From NCBI RefSeq assembly GCF_032854445.1, contig NC_088300.1:310001-374000 (forward strand): a stretch of 64,000 bases of DNA, given 5' to 3'. Made by a program: the position numbers and the translations under genes. Of this stretch, positions 33,612 to 46,112 are shown in pieces; positions within the stretch are counted from its first letter, which is position 1, and each line of letters opens with the position of its first letter. This stretch comes from Liolophura sinensis (Eukaryota > Mollusca > Polyplacophora > Chitonida > Chitonidae). The notes under the pieces are model-generated. The model saw only the letters and a list, made by a program, of their open reading frames with translations. It was not told where the DNA came from and searched no databases.

Positions 33612-34180
33612 CCTAAAACATCAAATCTAACACAAACGGTTTATGTTTTTCCCTTTGCCGCACTTTTCAATCAACTGTTTGCGTCAGCGTCGGCGTATAG
33701 GCTTTGGCAGAGGTTTATTTCTGTAGGGCCTGTAAAAGAACACCTTTATTTTTATAACTTTGATACGGTAAATAGACAATCGGGTATGAGCGGAGCTTAC
33801 TAGTTTTATTACAAATTTCAAACTAGAAAATGGGGAAAACAAATTAAGTAGACAGGGCTTCACTTTCCTCAAACGTTTGCAATTCTTAGATTTGGCTAAA
33901 TTTCCATGGCCTTTAGCATTCCGGTGGTAAACAGCCAACACGGCTACTCAGCACCTTGTCCGTTTCAACGTACTAACTTCTAATCTAGCTGCCACGTACT
34001 TATAAAACAACAATGCCATAGGAAATTCCATAGCATTTTCAAGCGCAAATATGAGATTTATTTTATTCACCCACAGAGCCAATTCACTATTACACGCCAT
34101 TGCATGTCGAGGAAAAATAATGAAATATTTTTGCACAAAGCCTGACAGTACATTACGCAAAGACTAAAATGCCCCAAAAG

Positions 34181-34192
34181 AATATAAAAACG
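34181..34192 (+). promoter_or_regulatory. Second TATA-like box in the BTB spacer (repeated per unit)
   Basis: AATATAAAAACG is a stronger TATA match than the one used for the gene model. It lies about 830 bp upstream of the next copy's ATG. No initiator or open frame follows at the expected distance. It may be chance in an AT-rich spacer or start a non-coding or long-leader transcript. Confidence 0.25.
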
Positions 34193-35016
34193 CGATACAA
34201 ACAATGAAGGGTGGAGTTTTTTATGACTTCACAGTAACACACTTCAGTTGACATATTTCTAATGTTTCATCCACAACTATCAATCTAATGTGAGAGACAA
34301 GAGCGTGGAGAGTAAAACCAGCCCACCAACAAGGGCGTGGTCGATAAATGCTAAATAAAACATAAAATGGTACAATTTAAATTTCCTACATGAATAATTC
34401 TTGATGTATCACTTTAGGTCATGTGTCCAAAGATAATAAAACCAAGTACAAATCTGACTTTCATTTTTCCCTGCTTTTGTTTGCCAGTTGATGAAGTCTT
34501 CCCACAGGTTTGAATCTTTCCGTCGTTTTATTAAGAAACATCTGATCCGAAACTGGCTGCTTTGAAATCAGAGCTACTCTGTAAACTTGAAAACTTGTGA
34601 CTGTCAGTTTAGACACACTTAACAAATTGTTGCTATTCATGTGATTATCACATCACATATATGTAGTTTTTGTTTGCAAGTTAATTTCTAGTGAGTGGTG
34701 ATTAAGTCCTCAGTACTCTATTGTCTACCAATGATACGTAGAAATGGCTAACGGGAACCCCTGCACAGTTTACGTATAGGTTTGTGGAGCAAAAGAAAAA
34801 GAAACATCGCAGGCACTACCGTTTCACAGCACGAAGCCTATTACTGACGACAGAACTCTCAACCCTTGTCAGTGTGGCAGGCTTCACTCACGCCTGGCGT
34901 GAAAATCCAACTGCCCATAAATAACAGACGCAAAACATTCCAGGCTCAATTCTTGTAGTCGTTGGCTGAGAAACTCACATCATTTACCTCCAATCGTTAC
35001 AAACTGCATTCCTGTC

Positions 35017-36258
35017 ATGGATTCTGGGGTTTTCGTTCACTCTTGGAATGACGCTAATGTTGTGAGCATACAAGAGGACAGTGCTTCGGAAACTTCGTCT
35101 CTGGGTTCGAGTATCCTGTTTAATGACCATCTGCTTCAAACCCCTGTTCGCATTCATGCAGACAGCATGGACAGTCTGAACGAGACCAGCACGCAGGCCA
35201 ATGAACAACTGCTGATATTCAAGAATACCACCGGACTCCAAAATGACCTTCGCTCCATCCTTGATCTTCCTGACATTTGTGACATGGAATTCATCGTTGG
35301 CGAGAAAAAGGTACCAGTGTACGGCGTCAAAGCTATTATTGCTGCAAGGAATCAGGCGTTTTTTCATAAAATCCAGTATGATATGACCGTGGCAAGACGC
35401 CGTTCGAAGATGAAGAAGGCTGGACGCATGATGTCCCAGTTGAGGAAAATACGCAAACATCAAAGTAGGACAGAAACCTGGATCAATCGACTGAATGTTC
35501 CAATCGAGGACTTTGAGCCCGAGGCCTTCAGACCGCTGATAGTGTACCTGCACTGTGGCTGCCTGACTGTCAGTGGGGATACAGTGGTTGGTGTCATGAA
35601 TGCAGCCGACACCTATGGTTTTGATCAAGTTCGAGAGGTATGCTTCACATTTGCCGAAAGTCTGATTACCAAAGAGTGTGTACTGCCTTTGCTAGTGTCA
35701 ACTGAGAAATATTCCAGCTTCAAGATGTCGAAACTGCTTTTGTTGAAGATTATGGGCTTCGTAAGGGAGCATGCACAAGATGTTCTCCAGTCGCCTTGTT
35801 TCCCGCTAGTGCCACTACAAACGGCACTTCTTGTTCTTTCCCACAACGACCTGAATGCCACAGAGGATTCGAAATGTAAGTCGGCTTTAGCCTGGAGTCG
35901 CCATTATTGCCAGATGAACGAGAACCGATCTGTGCGAGTATCGATGGCAGCTTTCCTGCCATATATAGACTTTGCAGGTGTTGAAGACGATACTCTAAGA
36001 GAGATGTACTCGCTGGACGTAGTTGCTGAAGATGTGCTCGATTCGGCCCGACGCCATCAAGTACGCCCCCGAGTTGTTATCGGTCAGGATGCTCCTGCAA
36101 AGTTGTCCAGAAAGAAATCATTTCGAAGATCCACCAAACAACTGAGTGCTTTCATTCGGCGGAAGTGTGCGTCTGTAACGCAATCGCCAAACAACGCTGG
36201 AGACAGCAGGATTGCCAGCGTTTTAGGAGAAGCATCGCCTGGTAATGGGCGCCGTTAA
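35017..36258 (+). CDS. BTB-BACK protein, tandem copy 2
   Basis: 413 residues; the array's majority sequence (G30, G136, L142, E220). The reading frame, TATA/initiator pair and AATAAA are intact. It shares with copies 5, 7 and 9 a T in the downstream spacer (tttcattcaac), while copies 1, 3 and 4 have tttcaatcaac, so variants are mixed among neighbours rather than nested. Confidence 0.92.
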   Translation: MDSGVFVHSWNDANVVSIQEDSASETSSLGSSILFNDHLLQTPVRIHADSMDSLNETSTQANEQLLIFKNTTGLQNDLRSILDLPDICDMEFIVGEKKVPVYGVKAIIAARNQAFFHKIQYDMTVARRRSKMKKAGRMMSQLRKIRKHQSRTETWINRLNVPIEDFEPEAFRPLIVYLHCGCLTVSGDTVVGVMNAADTYGFDQVREVCFTFAESLITKECVLPLLVSTEKYSSFKMSKLLLLKIMGFVREHAQDVLQSPCFPLVPLQTALLVLSHNDLNATEDSKCKSALAWSRHYCQMNENRSVRVSMAAFLPYIDFAGVEDDTLREMYSLDVVAEDVLDSARRHQVRPRVVIGQDAPAKLSRKKSFRRSTKQLSAFIRRKCASVTQSPNNAGDSRIASVLGEASPGNGRR

Positions 36259-37791
36259 ACCATTCCTGTAACATCATGTTTACAGTGTCAGTGCTATTCT
36301 ATTCAAATGTGAAATGCAGGAAACTTCGACGTCTTCATGCATTAATCCCTGTACATACATACATTCAATCTTGTTATGTAAATAAACCTAAAACATCAAA
36401 TCTAACACAAACGGTTTATGTTTTTCCCTTTGCCGCACTTTTCATTCAACTGTTTGCGTCAGCGTCGGCGTATAGGCTTTGGCAGAGGTTTATTTCTGTA
36501 GGGCCTGTAAAAGAACACCTTTATTTTTATAACTTTGATACGGTAAATAGACAATCGGGTATGAGCGGAGCTTACTAGTTTTATTACAAATTTCAAACTA
36601 GAAAATGGGGAAAACAAATTAAGTAGACAGGGCTTCACTTTCCTCAAACGTTTGCAATTCTTAGATTTGGCTAAATTTCCATGGCCTTTAGCATTCCGGT
36701 GGTAAACAGCCAACACGGCTACTCAGCACCTTGTCCGTTTCAACGTATTAACTTCTAATCTAGCTGCCACGTACTTATAAAACAACAATGCCATAGGAAA
36801 TTCCATAGCATTTTCAAGCGCAAATATGAGATTTATTTTATTCACCCACAGAGCCAATTCACTATTACACGCCATTGCATGTCGAGGAAAAATAATGAAA
36901 TATTTTTGCACAAAGCCTGATAGTACATTACGCAAAGACTAAAATGCCCCAAAAGAATATAAAAACGCGATACAAACAATGAAGGGTGGAGTTTTTTATG
37001 ACTTCACAGTAACACACTTCAGTTGACATATTTCTAATGTTTCATCCACAACTATCAATCTAATGTGAGAGACAAGAGCGTGGAGAGTAAAACCAGCCCA
37101 CCAACAAGGGCGTGGTCGATAAATGCTAAATAAAACATAAAATGGTACAATTTAAATTTCCTACATGAATAATTCTTGATGTATCACTTTAGGTCATGTG
37201 TCCAAAGATAATAAAACCAAGTACAAATCTGACTTTCATTTTTCCCTGCTTTTGTTTGCCAGTTGATGAAGTCTTCCCACAGGTTTGAATCTTTCCGTCG
37301 TTTTATCAAGTAACATCTGATCCGAAACTGGCTGCTTTGAAATCAGAGCTACTCTGTAAACTTGAAAACTTGTGACTGTCAGTTTAGACACACTTAACAA
37401 ATTGTTGCTATTCATGTGATTATCACATCACATATATGTAGTTTTTGTTTGCAAGTTAATTTCTAGTGAGTGGTGATTAAGTCCTCAGTACTCTATTGTC
37501 TACCAATGATACGTAGAAATGGCTAACGGGAACCCCTGCACAGTTTACGTATAGGTTTGTGGAGCAAAAGAAAAAGAAACATCGCAGGCACTACCGTTTC
37601 ACAGCACGAAGCCTATTACTGACGACAGAACTCTCAACCCTTGTCAGTGTGGCAGGCTTCACTCACGCCTGGCGTGAAAATCCAACTGCCCATAAATAAC
37701 AGACGCAAAACATTCCAGGCTCAATTCTTGTAGTCGTTGGCTGAGAAACTCACATCATTTACCTCCAATCGTTACAAACTGCATTCCTGTC

Positions 37792-39033
37792 ATGGATTCT
37801 GGGGTTTTCGTTCACTCTTGGAATGACGCTAATGTTGTGAGCATACAAGAGGACAGTGCTTCGGAAACTTCGTCTCTGGGTTCGAGTATCCTGTTTAATG
37901 ACCATCTGCTTCAAACCCCTGTTCGCATTCATGCAGACAGCATGGACAGTCTGAACGAGACCAGCACGCAGGCCAATGAACAACTGCTGATATTCAAGAA
38001 TACCACCGGACTCCAAAATGACCTTCGCTCCATCCTTGATCTTCCTGACATTTGTGACATGGAATTCATCGTTGGCGAGAAAAAGGTACCAGTGTACGGC
38101 GTCAAAGCTATTATTGCTGCAAGGAATCAGGCGTTTTTTCATAAAATCCAGTATGATATGACCGTGGCAAGACGCCGTTCGAAGATGAAGAAGGCTGGAC
38201 GCATGATGTCCCAGTTGAGGAAAATACGCAAACATCAAAGTAGGACAGAAACCTGGATCAATCGACTGAATGTTCCAATCGAGGACTTTGAGCCCGAGGC
38301 CTTCAGACCGCTGATAGTGTACCTGCACTGTGGCTGCCTGACTGTCAGTGGGGATACAGTGGTTGGTGTCATGAATGCAGCCGACACCTATGGTTTTGAT
38401 CAAGTTCGAGAGGTATGCTTCACATTTGCCGAAAGTCTGATTACCAAAGAGTGTGTACTGCCTTTGCTAGTGTCAACTGAGAAATATTCCAGCTTCAAGA
38501 TGTCGAAACTGCTTTTGTTGAAGATTATGGGCTTCGTAAGGGAGCATGCACAAGATGTTCTCCAGTCGCCTTGTTTCCCGCTAGTGCCACTACAAACGGC
38601 ACTTCTTGTTCTTTCCCACAACGACCTGAATGCCACAGAGGATTCGAAATGTAAGTCGGCTTTAGCCTGGAGTCGCCATTATTGCCAGATGAACGAGAAC
38701 CGATCTGTGCGAGTATCGATGGCAGCTTTCCTGCCATATATAGACTTTGCAGGTGTTGAAGACGATACTCTAAGAGAGATGTACTCGCTGGACGTAGTTG
38801 CTGAAGATGTGCTCGATTCGGCCCGACGCCATCAAGTACGCCCCCGAGTTGTTATCGGTCAGGATGCTCCTGCAAAGTTGTCCAGAAAGAAATCATTTCG
38901 AAGATCCACCAAACAACTGAGTGCTTTCATTCGGCGGAAGTGTGCGTCTGTAACGCAATCGCCAAACAACGCTGGAGACAGCAGGATTGCCAGCGTTTTA
39001 GGAGAAGCATCGCCTGGTAATGGGCGCCGTTAA
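37792..39033 (+). CDS. BTB-BACK protein, tandem copy 3
   Basis: 413 residues, with the same protein as copy 2. The unit start-to-start length is exactly 2775 bp on both sides. The downstream spacer has tttcaatcaac and gcctgacag, as in copies 1 and 4. Nothing suggests decay. Confidence 0.92.
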   Translation: MDSGVFVHSWNDANVVSIQEDSASETSSLGSSILFNDHLLQTPVRIHADSMDSLNETSTQANEQLLIFKNTTGLQNDLRSILDLPDICDMEFIVGEKKVPVYGVKAIIAARNQAFFHKIQYDMTVARRRSKMKKAGRMMSQLRKIRKHQSRTETWINRLNVPIEDFEPEAFRPLIVYLHCGCLTVSGDTVVGVMNAADTYGFDQVREVCFTFAESLITKECVLPLLVSTEKYSSFKMSKLLLLKIMGFVREHAQDVLQSPCFPLVPLQTALLVLSHNDLNATEDSKCKSALAWSRHYCQMNENRSVRVSMAAFLPYIDFAGVEDDTLREMYSLDVVAEDVLDSARRHQVRPRVVIGQDAPAKLSRKKSFRRSTKQLSAFIRRKCASVTQSPNNAGDSRIASVLGEASPGNGRR

Positions 39034-40566
39034 ACCATTCCTGTAACATCATGTTTACAGTGTCAGTGCTATTCTATTCAAATGTGAAATGCAGGAAACT
39101 TCGACGTCTTCATGCATTAATCCCTGTACATACATACATTCAATCTTGTTATGTAAATAAACCTAAAACATCAAATCTAACACAAACGGTTTATGTTTTT
39201 CCCTTTGCCGCACTTTTCAATCAACTGTTTGCGTCAGCGTCGGCGTATAGGCTTTGGCAGAGGTTTATTTCTGTAGGGCCTGTAAAAGAACACCTTTATT
39301 TTTATAACTTTGATACGGTAAATAGACAATCGGGTATGAGCGGAGCTTACTAGTTTTATTACAAATTTCAAACTAGAAAATGGGGAAAACAAATTAAGTA
39401 GACAGGGCTTCACTTTCCTCAAACGTTTGCAATTCTTAGATTTGGCTAAATTTCCATGGCCTTTAGCATTCCGGTGGTAAACAGCCAACACGGCTACTCA
39501 GCACCTTGTCCGTTTCAACGTACTAACTTCTAATCTAGCTGCCACGTACTTATAAAACAACAATGCCATAGGAAATTCCATAGCATTTTCAAGCGCAAAT
39601 ATGAGATTTATTTTATTCACCCACAGAGCCAATTCACTATTACACGCCATTGCATGTCGAGGAAAAATAATGAAATATTTTTGCACAAAGCCTGACAGTA
39701 CATTACGCAAAGACTAAAATGCCCCAAAAGAATATAAAAACGCGATACAAACAATGAAGGGTGGAGTTTTTTATGACTTCACAGTAACACACTTCAGTTG
39801 ACATATTTCTAATGTTTCATCCACAACTATCAATCTAATGTGAGAGACAAGAGCGTGGAGAGTAAAACCAGCCCACCAACAAGGGCGTGGTCGATAAATG
39901 CTAAATAAAACATAAAATGGTACAATTTAAATTTCCTACATGAATAATTCTTGATGTATCACTTTAGGTCATGTGTCCAAAGATAATAAAACCAAGTACA
40001 AATCTGACTTTCATTTTTCCCTGCTTTTGTTTGCCAGTTGATGAAGTCTTCCCACAGGTTTGAATCTTTCCGTCGTTTTATCAAGTAACATCTGATCCGA
40101 AACTGGCTGCTTTGAAATCAGAGCTACTCTGTAAACTTGAAAACTTGTGACTGTCAGTTTAGACACACTTAACAAATTGTTGCTATTCATGTGATTATCA
40201 CATCACATATATGTAGTTTTTGTTTGCAAGTTAATTTCTAGTGAGTGGTGATTAAGTCCTCAGTACTCTATTGTCTACCAATGATACGTAGAAATGGCTA
40301 ACGGGAACCCCTGCACAGTTTACGTATAGGTTTGTGGAGCAAAAGAAAAAGAAACATCGCAGGCACTACCGTTTCACAGCACGAAGCCTATTACTGACGA
40401 CAGAACTCTCAACCCTTGTCAGTGTGGCAGGCTTCACTCACGCCTGGCGTGAAAATCCAACTGCCCATAAATAACAGACGCAAAACATTCCAGGCTCAAT
40501 TCTTGTAGTCGTTGGCTGAGAAACTCACATCATTTACCTCCAATCGTTACAAACTGCATTCCTGTC

Positions 40567-41808
40567 ATGGATTCTGGGGTTTTCGTTCACTCTTGGAATG
40601 ACGCTAATGTTGTCAGCATACAAGAGGACAGTGCTTCGGAAACTTCGTCTCTGGGTTCGAGTATCCTGTTTAATGACCATCTGCTTCAAACCCCTGTTCG
40701 CATTCATGCAGACAGCATGGACAGTCTGAACGAGACCAGCACGCAGGCCAATGAACAACTGCTGATATTCAAGAATACCACCGGACTCCAAAATGACCTT
40801 CGCTCCATCCTTGATCTTCCTGACATTTGTGACATGGAATTCATCGTTGGCGAGAAAAAGGTACCAGTGTACGGCGTCAAAGCTATTATTGCTGCAAGGA
40901 ATCAGGCGTTTTTTCATAAAATCCAGTATGATATGACCGTGGCAAGACGCCGTTCGAAGATGAAGAAGGCTGGACGCATGATGTCCCAGTTGAGGAAAAT
41001 ACGCAAACATCAAAGTAGGACAGAAACCTGGATCAATCGACTGAATGTTCCAATCGAGGACTTTGAGCCCGAGGCCTTCAGACCGCTGATAGTGTACCTG
41101 CACTGTGGCTGCCTGACTGTCAGTGGGGATACAGTGGTTGGTGTCATGAATGCAGCCGACACCTATGGTTTTGATCAAGTTCGAGAGGTATGCTTCACAT
41201 TTGCCGAAAGTCTGATTACCAAAGAGTGTGTACTGCCTTTGCTAGTGTCAACTGAGAAATATTCCAGCTTCAAGATGTCGAAACTGCTTTTGTTGAAGAT
41301 TATGGGCTTCGTAAGGGAGCATGCACAAGATGTTCTCCAGTCGCCTTGTTTCCCGCTAGTGCCACTACAAACGGCACTTCTTGTTCTTTCCCACAACGAC
41401 CTGAATGCCACAGAGGATTCGAAATGTAAGTCGGCTTTAGCCTGGAGTCGCCATTATTGCCAGATGAACGAGAACCGATCTGTGCGAGTATCGATGGCAG
41501 CTTTCCTGCCATATATAGACTTTGCAGGTGTTGAAGACGATACTCTAAGAGAGATGTACTCGCTGGACGTAGTTGCTGAAGATGTGCTCGATTCGGCCCG
41601 ACGCCATCAAGTACGCCCCCGAGTTGTTATCGGTCAGGATGCTCCTGCAAAGTTGTCCAGAAAGAAATCATTTCGAAGATCCACCAAACAACTGAGTGCT
41701 TTCATTCGGCGGAAGTGTGCGTCTGTAACGCAATCGCCAAACAACGCTGGAGACAGCAGGATTGCCAGCGTTTTAGGAGAAGCATCGCCTGGTAATGGGC
41801 GCCGTTAA
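40567..41808 (+). CDS. BTB-BACK protein, tandem copy 4
   Basis: 413 residues, with the same protein as copies 2 and 3. It carries the synonymous GTC codon (gtcagc) at V16, otherwise found in copies 7-12, whereas copies 1-3, 5 and 6 have GTG. This single marker crossing between array halves points to gene conversion or exchange. Confidence 0.92.
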   Translation: MDSGVFVHSWNDANVVSIQEDSASETSSLGSSILFNDHLLQTPVRIHADSMDSLNETSTQANEQLLIFKNTTGLQNDLRSILDLPDICDMEFIVGEKKVPVYGVKAIIAARNQAFFHKIQYDMTVARRRSKMKKAGRMMSQLRKIRKHQSRTETWINRLNVPIEDFEPEAFRPLIVYLHCGCLTVSGDTVVGVMNAADTYGFDQVREVCFTFAESLITKECVLPLLVSTEKYSSFKMSKLLLLKIMGFVREHAQDVLQSPCFPLVPLQTALLVLSHNDLNATEDSKCKSALAWSRHYCQMNENRSVRVSMAAFLPYIDFAGVEDDTLREMYSLDVVAEDVLDSARRHQVRPRVVIGQDAPAKLSRKKSFRRSTKQLSAFIRRKCASVTQSPNNAGDSRIASVLGEASPGNGRR

Positions 41809-43341
41809 ACCATTCCTGTAACATCATGTTTACAGTGTCAGTGCTATTCTATTCAAATGTGAAATGCAGGAAACTTCGACGTCTTCATGCATTAATCCCT
41901 GTACATACATACATTCAATCTTGTTATGTAAATAAACCTAAAACATCAAATCTAACACAAACGGTTTATGTTTTTCCCTTTGCCGCACTTTTCAATCAAC
42001 TGTTTGCGTCAGCGTCGGCGTATAGGCTTTGGCAGAGGTTTATTTCTGTAGGGCCTGTAAAAGAGCACCTTTATTTTTATAACTTTGATACGGTAAATAG
42101 ACAATCGGGTATGAGCGGAGCTTACTAGTTTTATTACAAATTTCAAACTAGAAAATGGGGAAAACAAATTAAGTAGACAGGGCTTCACTTTCCTCAAACG
42201 TTTGCAATTCTTAGATTTGGCTAAATTTCCATGGCCTTTAGCATTCCGGTGGTAAACAGCCAACACGGCTACTCAGCACCTTGTCCGTTTCAACGTACTA
42301 ACTTCTAATCTAGCTGCCACGTACTTATAAAACAACAATGCCATAGGAAATTCCATAGCATTTTCAAGCGCAAATATGAGATTTATTTTATTCACCCACA
42401 GAGCCAATTCACTATTACACGCCATTGCATGTCGAGGAAAAATAATGAAATATTTTTGCACAAAGCCTGACAGTACATTACGCAAAGACTAAAATGCCCC
42501 AAAAGAATATAAAAACGCGATACAAACAATGAAGGGTGGAGTTTTTTATGACTTCACAGTAACACACTTCAGTTGACATATTTCTAATGTTTCATCCACA
42601 ACTATCAATCTAATGTGAGAGACAAGAGCGTGGAGAGTAAAACCAGCCCACCAACAAGGGCGTGGTCGATAAATGCTAAATAAAACATAAAATGGTACAA
42701 TTTAAATTTCCTACATGAATAATTCTTGATGTATCACTTTAGGTCATGTGTCCAAAGATAATAAAACCAAGTACAAATCTGACTTTCATTTTTCCCTGCT
42801 TTTGTTTGCCAGTTGATGAAGTCTTCCCACAGGTTTGAATCTTTCCGTCGTTTTATCAAGTAACATCTGATCCGAAACTGGCTGCTTTGAAATCAGAGCT
42901 ACTCTGTAAACTTGAAAACTTGTGACTGTCAGTTTAGACACACTTAACAAATTGTTGCTATTCATGTGATTATCACATCACATATATGTAGTTTTTGTTT
43001 GCAAGTTAATTTCTAGTGAGTGGTGATTAAGTCCTCAGTACTCTATTGTCTACCAATGATACGTAGAAATGGCTAACGGGAACCCCTGCACAGTTTACGT
43101 ATAGGTTTGTGGAGCAAAAGAAAAAGAAACATCGCAGGCACTACCGTTTCACAGCACGAAGCCTATTACTGACGACAGAACTCTCAACCCTTGTCAGTGT
43201 GGCAGGCTTCACTCACGCCTGGCGTGAAAATCCAACTGCCCATAAATAACAGACGCAAAACATTCCAGGCTCAACTCTTGTAGTCGTTGGCTGAGAAACT
43301 CACATCATTTACCTCCAATCGTTACAAACTGCATTCCTGTC

Positions 43342-44577
43342 ATGGATTCTGGGGTTTTCGTTCACTCTTGGAATGACGCTAATGTTGTGAGCATACAAGA
43401 GGACAGTGCTTCGGAAACTTCGTCTCTGGGTTCGAGTATCCTGTTTAATGACCATCTGCTTCAAACCCCTGTTCGCATTCATGCAGACAGCATGGACAGT
43501 CTGAACGAGACCAGCACGCAGGCCAATGAACAACTGCTGATATTCAAGAATACCACCGGACTCCAAAATGACCTTCGCTCCATCCTTGATCTTCCTTACA
43601 TTTGTGACATGGAATTCATCGTTGGCGAGAAAAAGGTACCAGTGTACGGCGTCAAAGCTATTATTGCTGCAAGGAATCAGGCGTTTTTTCATAAAATCCA
43701 GTATGATATGACCGTGGCAAGACGCCGTTCGAAGATGAAGAAGGCTGGACGCATGATGTCCCAGTTGAGGAAAATACGCAAACATCAAAGTAGGACAGAA
43801 ACCTGGATCAATCGACTGAATGTTCCAATCGAGGACTTTGAGCCGAGGCCTCAGACCGCTGATAGTGTACCTGCACTGTGGCTGCCTGACTGTCAGTGGG
43901 GATACAGTGGTTGGTGTCATGAATGCAGCCGACACCTATGGTTTTGATCAAGTTCGAGAGGTATGCTTCACATTTGCCGAAAGTCTGATTACCAAAGAGT
44001 GTGTACTGCCTTTGCTAGTGTCAACTGAGAAATATTCCAGCTTCAAGATGTCGAAACTGCTTTTGTTGAAGATTATGGGCTTCGTAAGGGAGCATGCACA
44101 AGATGTTCTCCAGTCGCCTTGTTTCCCGCTAGTGCCACTACAAACGGCACTTCTTGTTCTTTCCCACAACGACCTGAATGCCACAGAGGATTCGAAATGT
44201 AAGTCGGCTTTAGCCTGGAGTCGCCATATTGCCAGATGAACGAGAACCGATCTGTGCGAGTATCGATGGCAGCTTTCCTGCCATATATAGACTTTGCAGG
44301 TGTTGAAGACGATACTCTAAGAGAGATGTACTCGCTGGACGTAGTTGCTGAAGATGTGCTCGATTCGGCCGACGCCATCAAGTACGCCCCCGAGTTGTTA
44401 TCGGTCAGGATGCTCCTGCAAAGTTGTCAGGAAGAATCATTTCGAAGATCCACCAAACAACTGAGTGCTTTCATTCGGCGGAAGTGTGCGTCTGTAACGC
44501 AATCGCCAAACAACGCTGGAGACAGCAGGATTGCCAGCGTTTTAGGAGAAGCATCGCCTGGTAATGGGCGCCGTTAA
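43342..44577 (+). pseudogene. BTB-BACK tandem copy 5, disrupted by clustered small indels
   Basis: Relative to its neighbours this copy has one-base losses at gagc(c)cgag and cct(t)cag near 43843-43852, in cat(t)attgcc near 44227, in ggc(c)cgac near 44370, and a two-base net loss near 44430. The coding region is split into three open frames (43342-43947, 43820-44239, 44236-44577). It also has D86Y and a changed initiator. Further one-base changes continue in the 3' UTR (gttatg-aaataaacc, extra T at two T runs, an extra CG near 44788) and stop by about 44800. The clustering in homopolymers within 950 bp looks as much like an unpolished assembly stretch as a pseudogene. Confidence 0.8.
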
Positions 44578-46112
44578 ACCATTCCTGTAACATCATGTTT
44601 ACAGTGTCAGTGCTATTCTATTCAAATGTGAAATGCAGGAAACTTCGACGTCTTCATGCATTAATCCCTGTACATACATACATTCAATCTTGTTATGAAA
44701 TAAACCTAAAACATCAAATCTAACACAAACGGTTTATGTTTTTTCCCTTTGCCGCACTTTTTCATTCAACTGTTTGCGTCAGCGTCGCGGCGTATAGGCT
44801 TTGGCAGAGGTTTATTTCTGTAGGGCCTGTAAAAGAACACCTTTATTTTTATAACTTTGATACGGTAAATAGACAATCGGGTATGAGCGGAGCTTACTAG
44901 TTTTATTACAAATTTCAAACTAGAAAATGGGGAAAACAAATTAAGTAGACAGGGCTTCACTTTCCTCAAACGTTTGCAATTCTTAGATTTGGCTAAATTT
45001 CCATGGCCTTTAGCATTCCGGTGGTAAACAGCCAACACGGCTACTCAGCACCTTGTCCGTTTCAACGTATTAACTTCTAATCTAGCTGCCACGTACTTAT
45101 AAAACAACAATGCCATAGGAAATTCCATAGCATTTTCAAGCGCAAATATGAGATTTATTTTATTCACCCACAGAGCCAATTCACTATTACACGCCATTGC
45201 ATGTCGAGGAAAAATAATGAAATATTTTTGCACAAAGCCTGATAGTACATTACGCAAAGACTAAAATGCCCCAAAAGAATATAAAAACGCGATACAAACA
45301 ATGAAGGGTGGAGTTTTTTATGACTTCACAGTAACACACTTAAGTTGACATATTTCTAATGTTTCATCCACAACTATCAATCTAATGTGAGAGACAAGAG
45401 CGTGGAGAGTAAAACCAGCCCACCAACAAGGGCGTGGTCGATAAATGCTAAATAAAACATAAAATGGTACAATTTAAATTTCCTACATGAATAATTCTTG
45501 ATGTATCACTTTAGGTCATGTGTCCAAAGATAATAAAACCAAGTACAAATCTGACTTTCATTTTTCCCTGCTTTTGTTTGCCAGTTGATGAAGTCTCCCA
45601 CAGGTTTGAATCTTTCCGTCGTTTTATCAAGTAACATCTGATCCGAAACTGGCTGCTTTGAAATCAGAGCTACTCTGTAAACTTGAAAACTTGTGACTGT
45701 CAGTTTAGACACACTTAACAAATTGTTGCTATTCATGTGATTATCACATCACATATATGTAGTTTTTGTTTGCAAGTTAATTTCTAGTGAGTGGTGATTA
45801 AGTCCTCAGTACTCTATTGTCTACCAATGATACGTAGAAATGACTAACGGGAACCCCTGCACAGTTTACGTATAGGTTTGTGGAGCAAAAGAAAAAGAAA
45901 CATCCCAGGCACTACCGTTTCACAGCACGAAGCCTATTACTGACGACAGAACTCTCATCCCTTGTCAGTGTGGCAGGCTTCACTCACGCCTGGCGTGAAA
46001 ATCCAACTGCCCATAAATAACAGACGCAAAACATTCCAGGCTCAATTCTTGTAGTCGTTGGCTGAGAAACTCACATCATTTACCTCCAATCGTTACAAAC
46101 TGCATTCCTGTC

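Noticed and set aside
33684-34160. Spacer frames of 70-100 codons in each BTB unit
   Set aside because: AT-rich chance frames overlapping on both strands, without promoter context or recognised family. Their recurrence follows from the tandem repeat.
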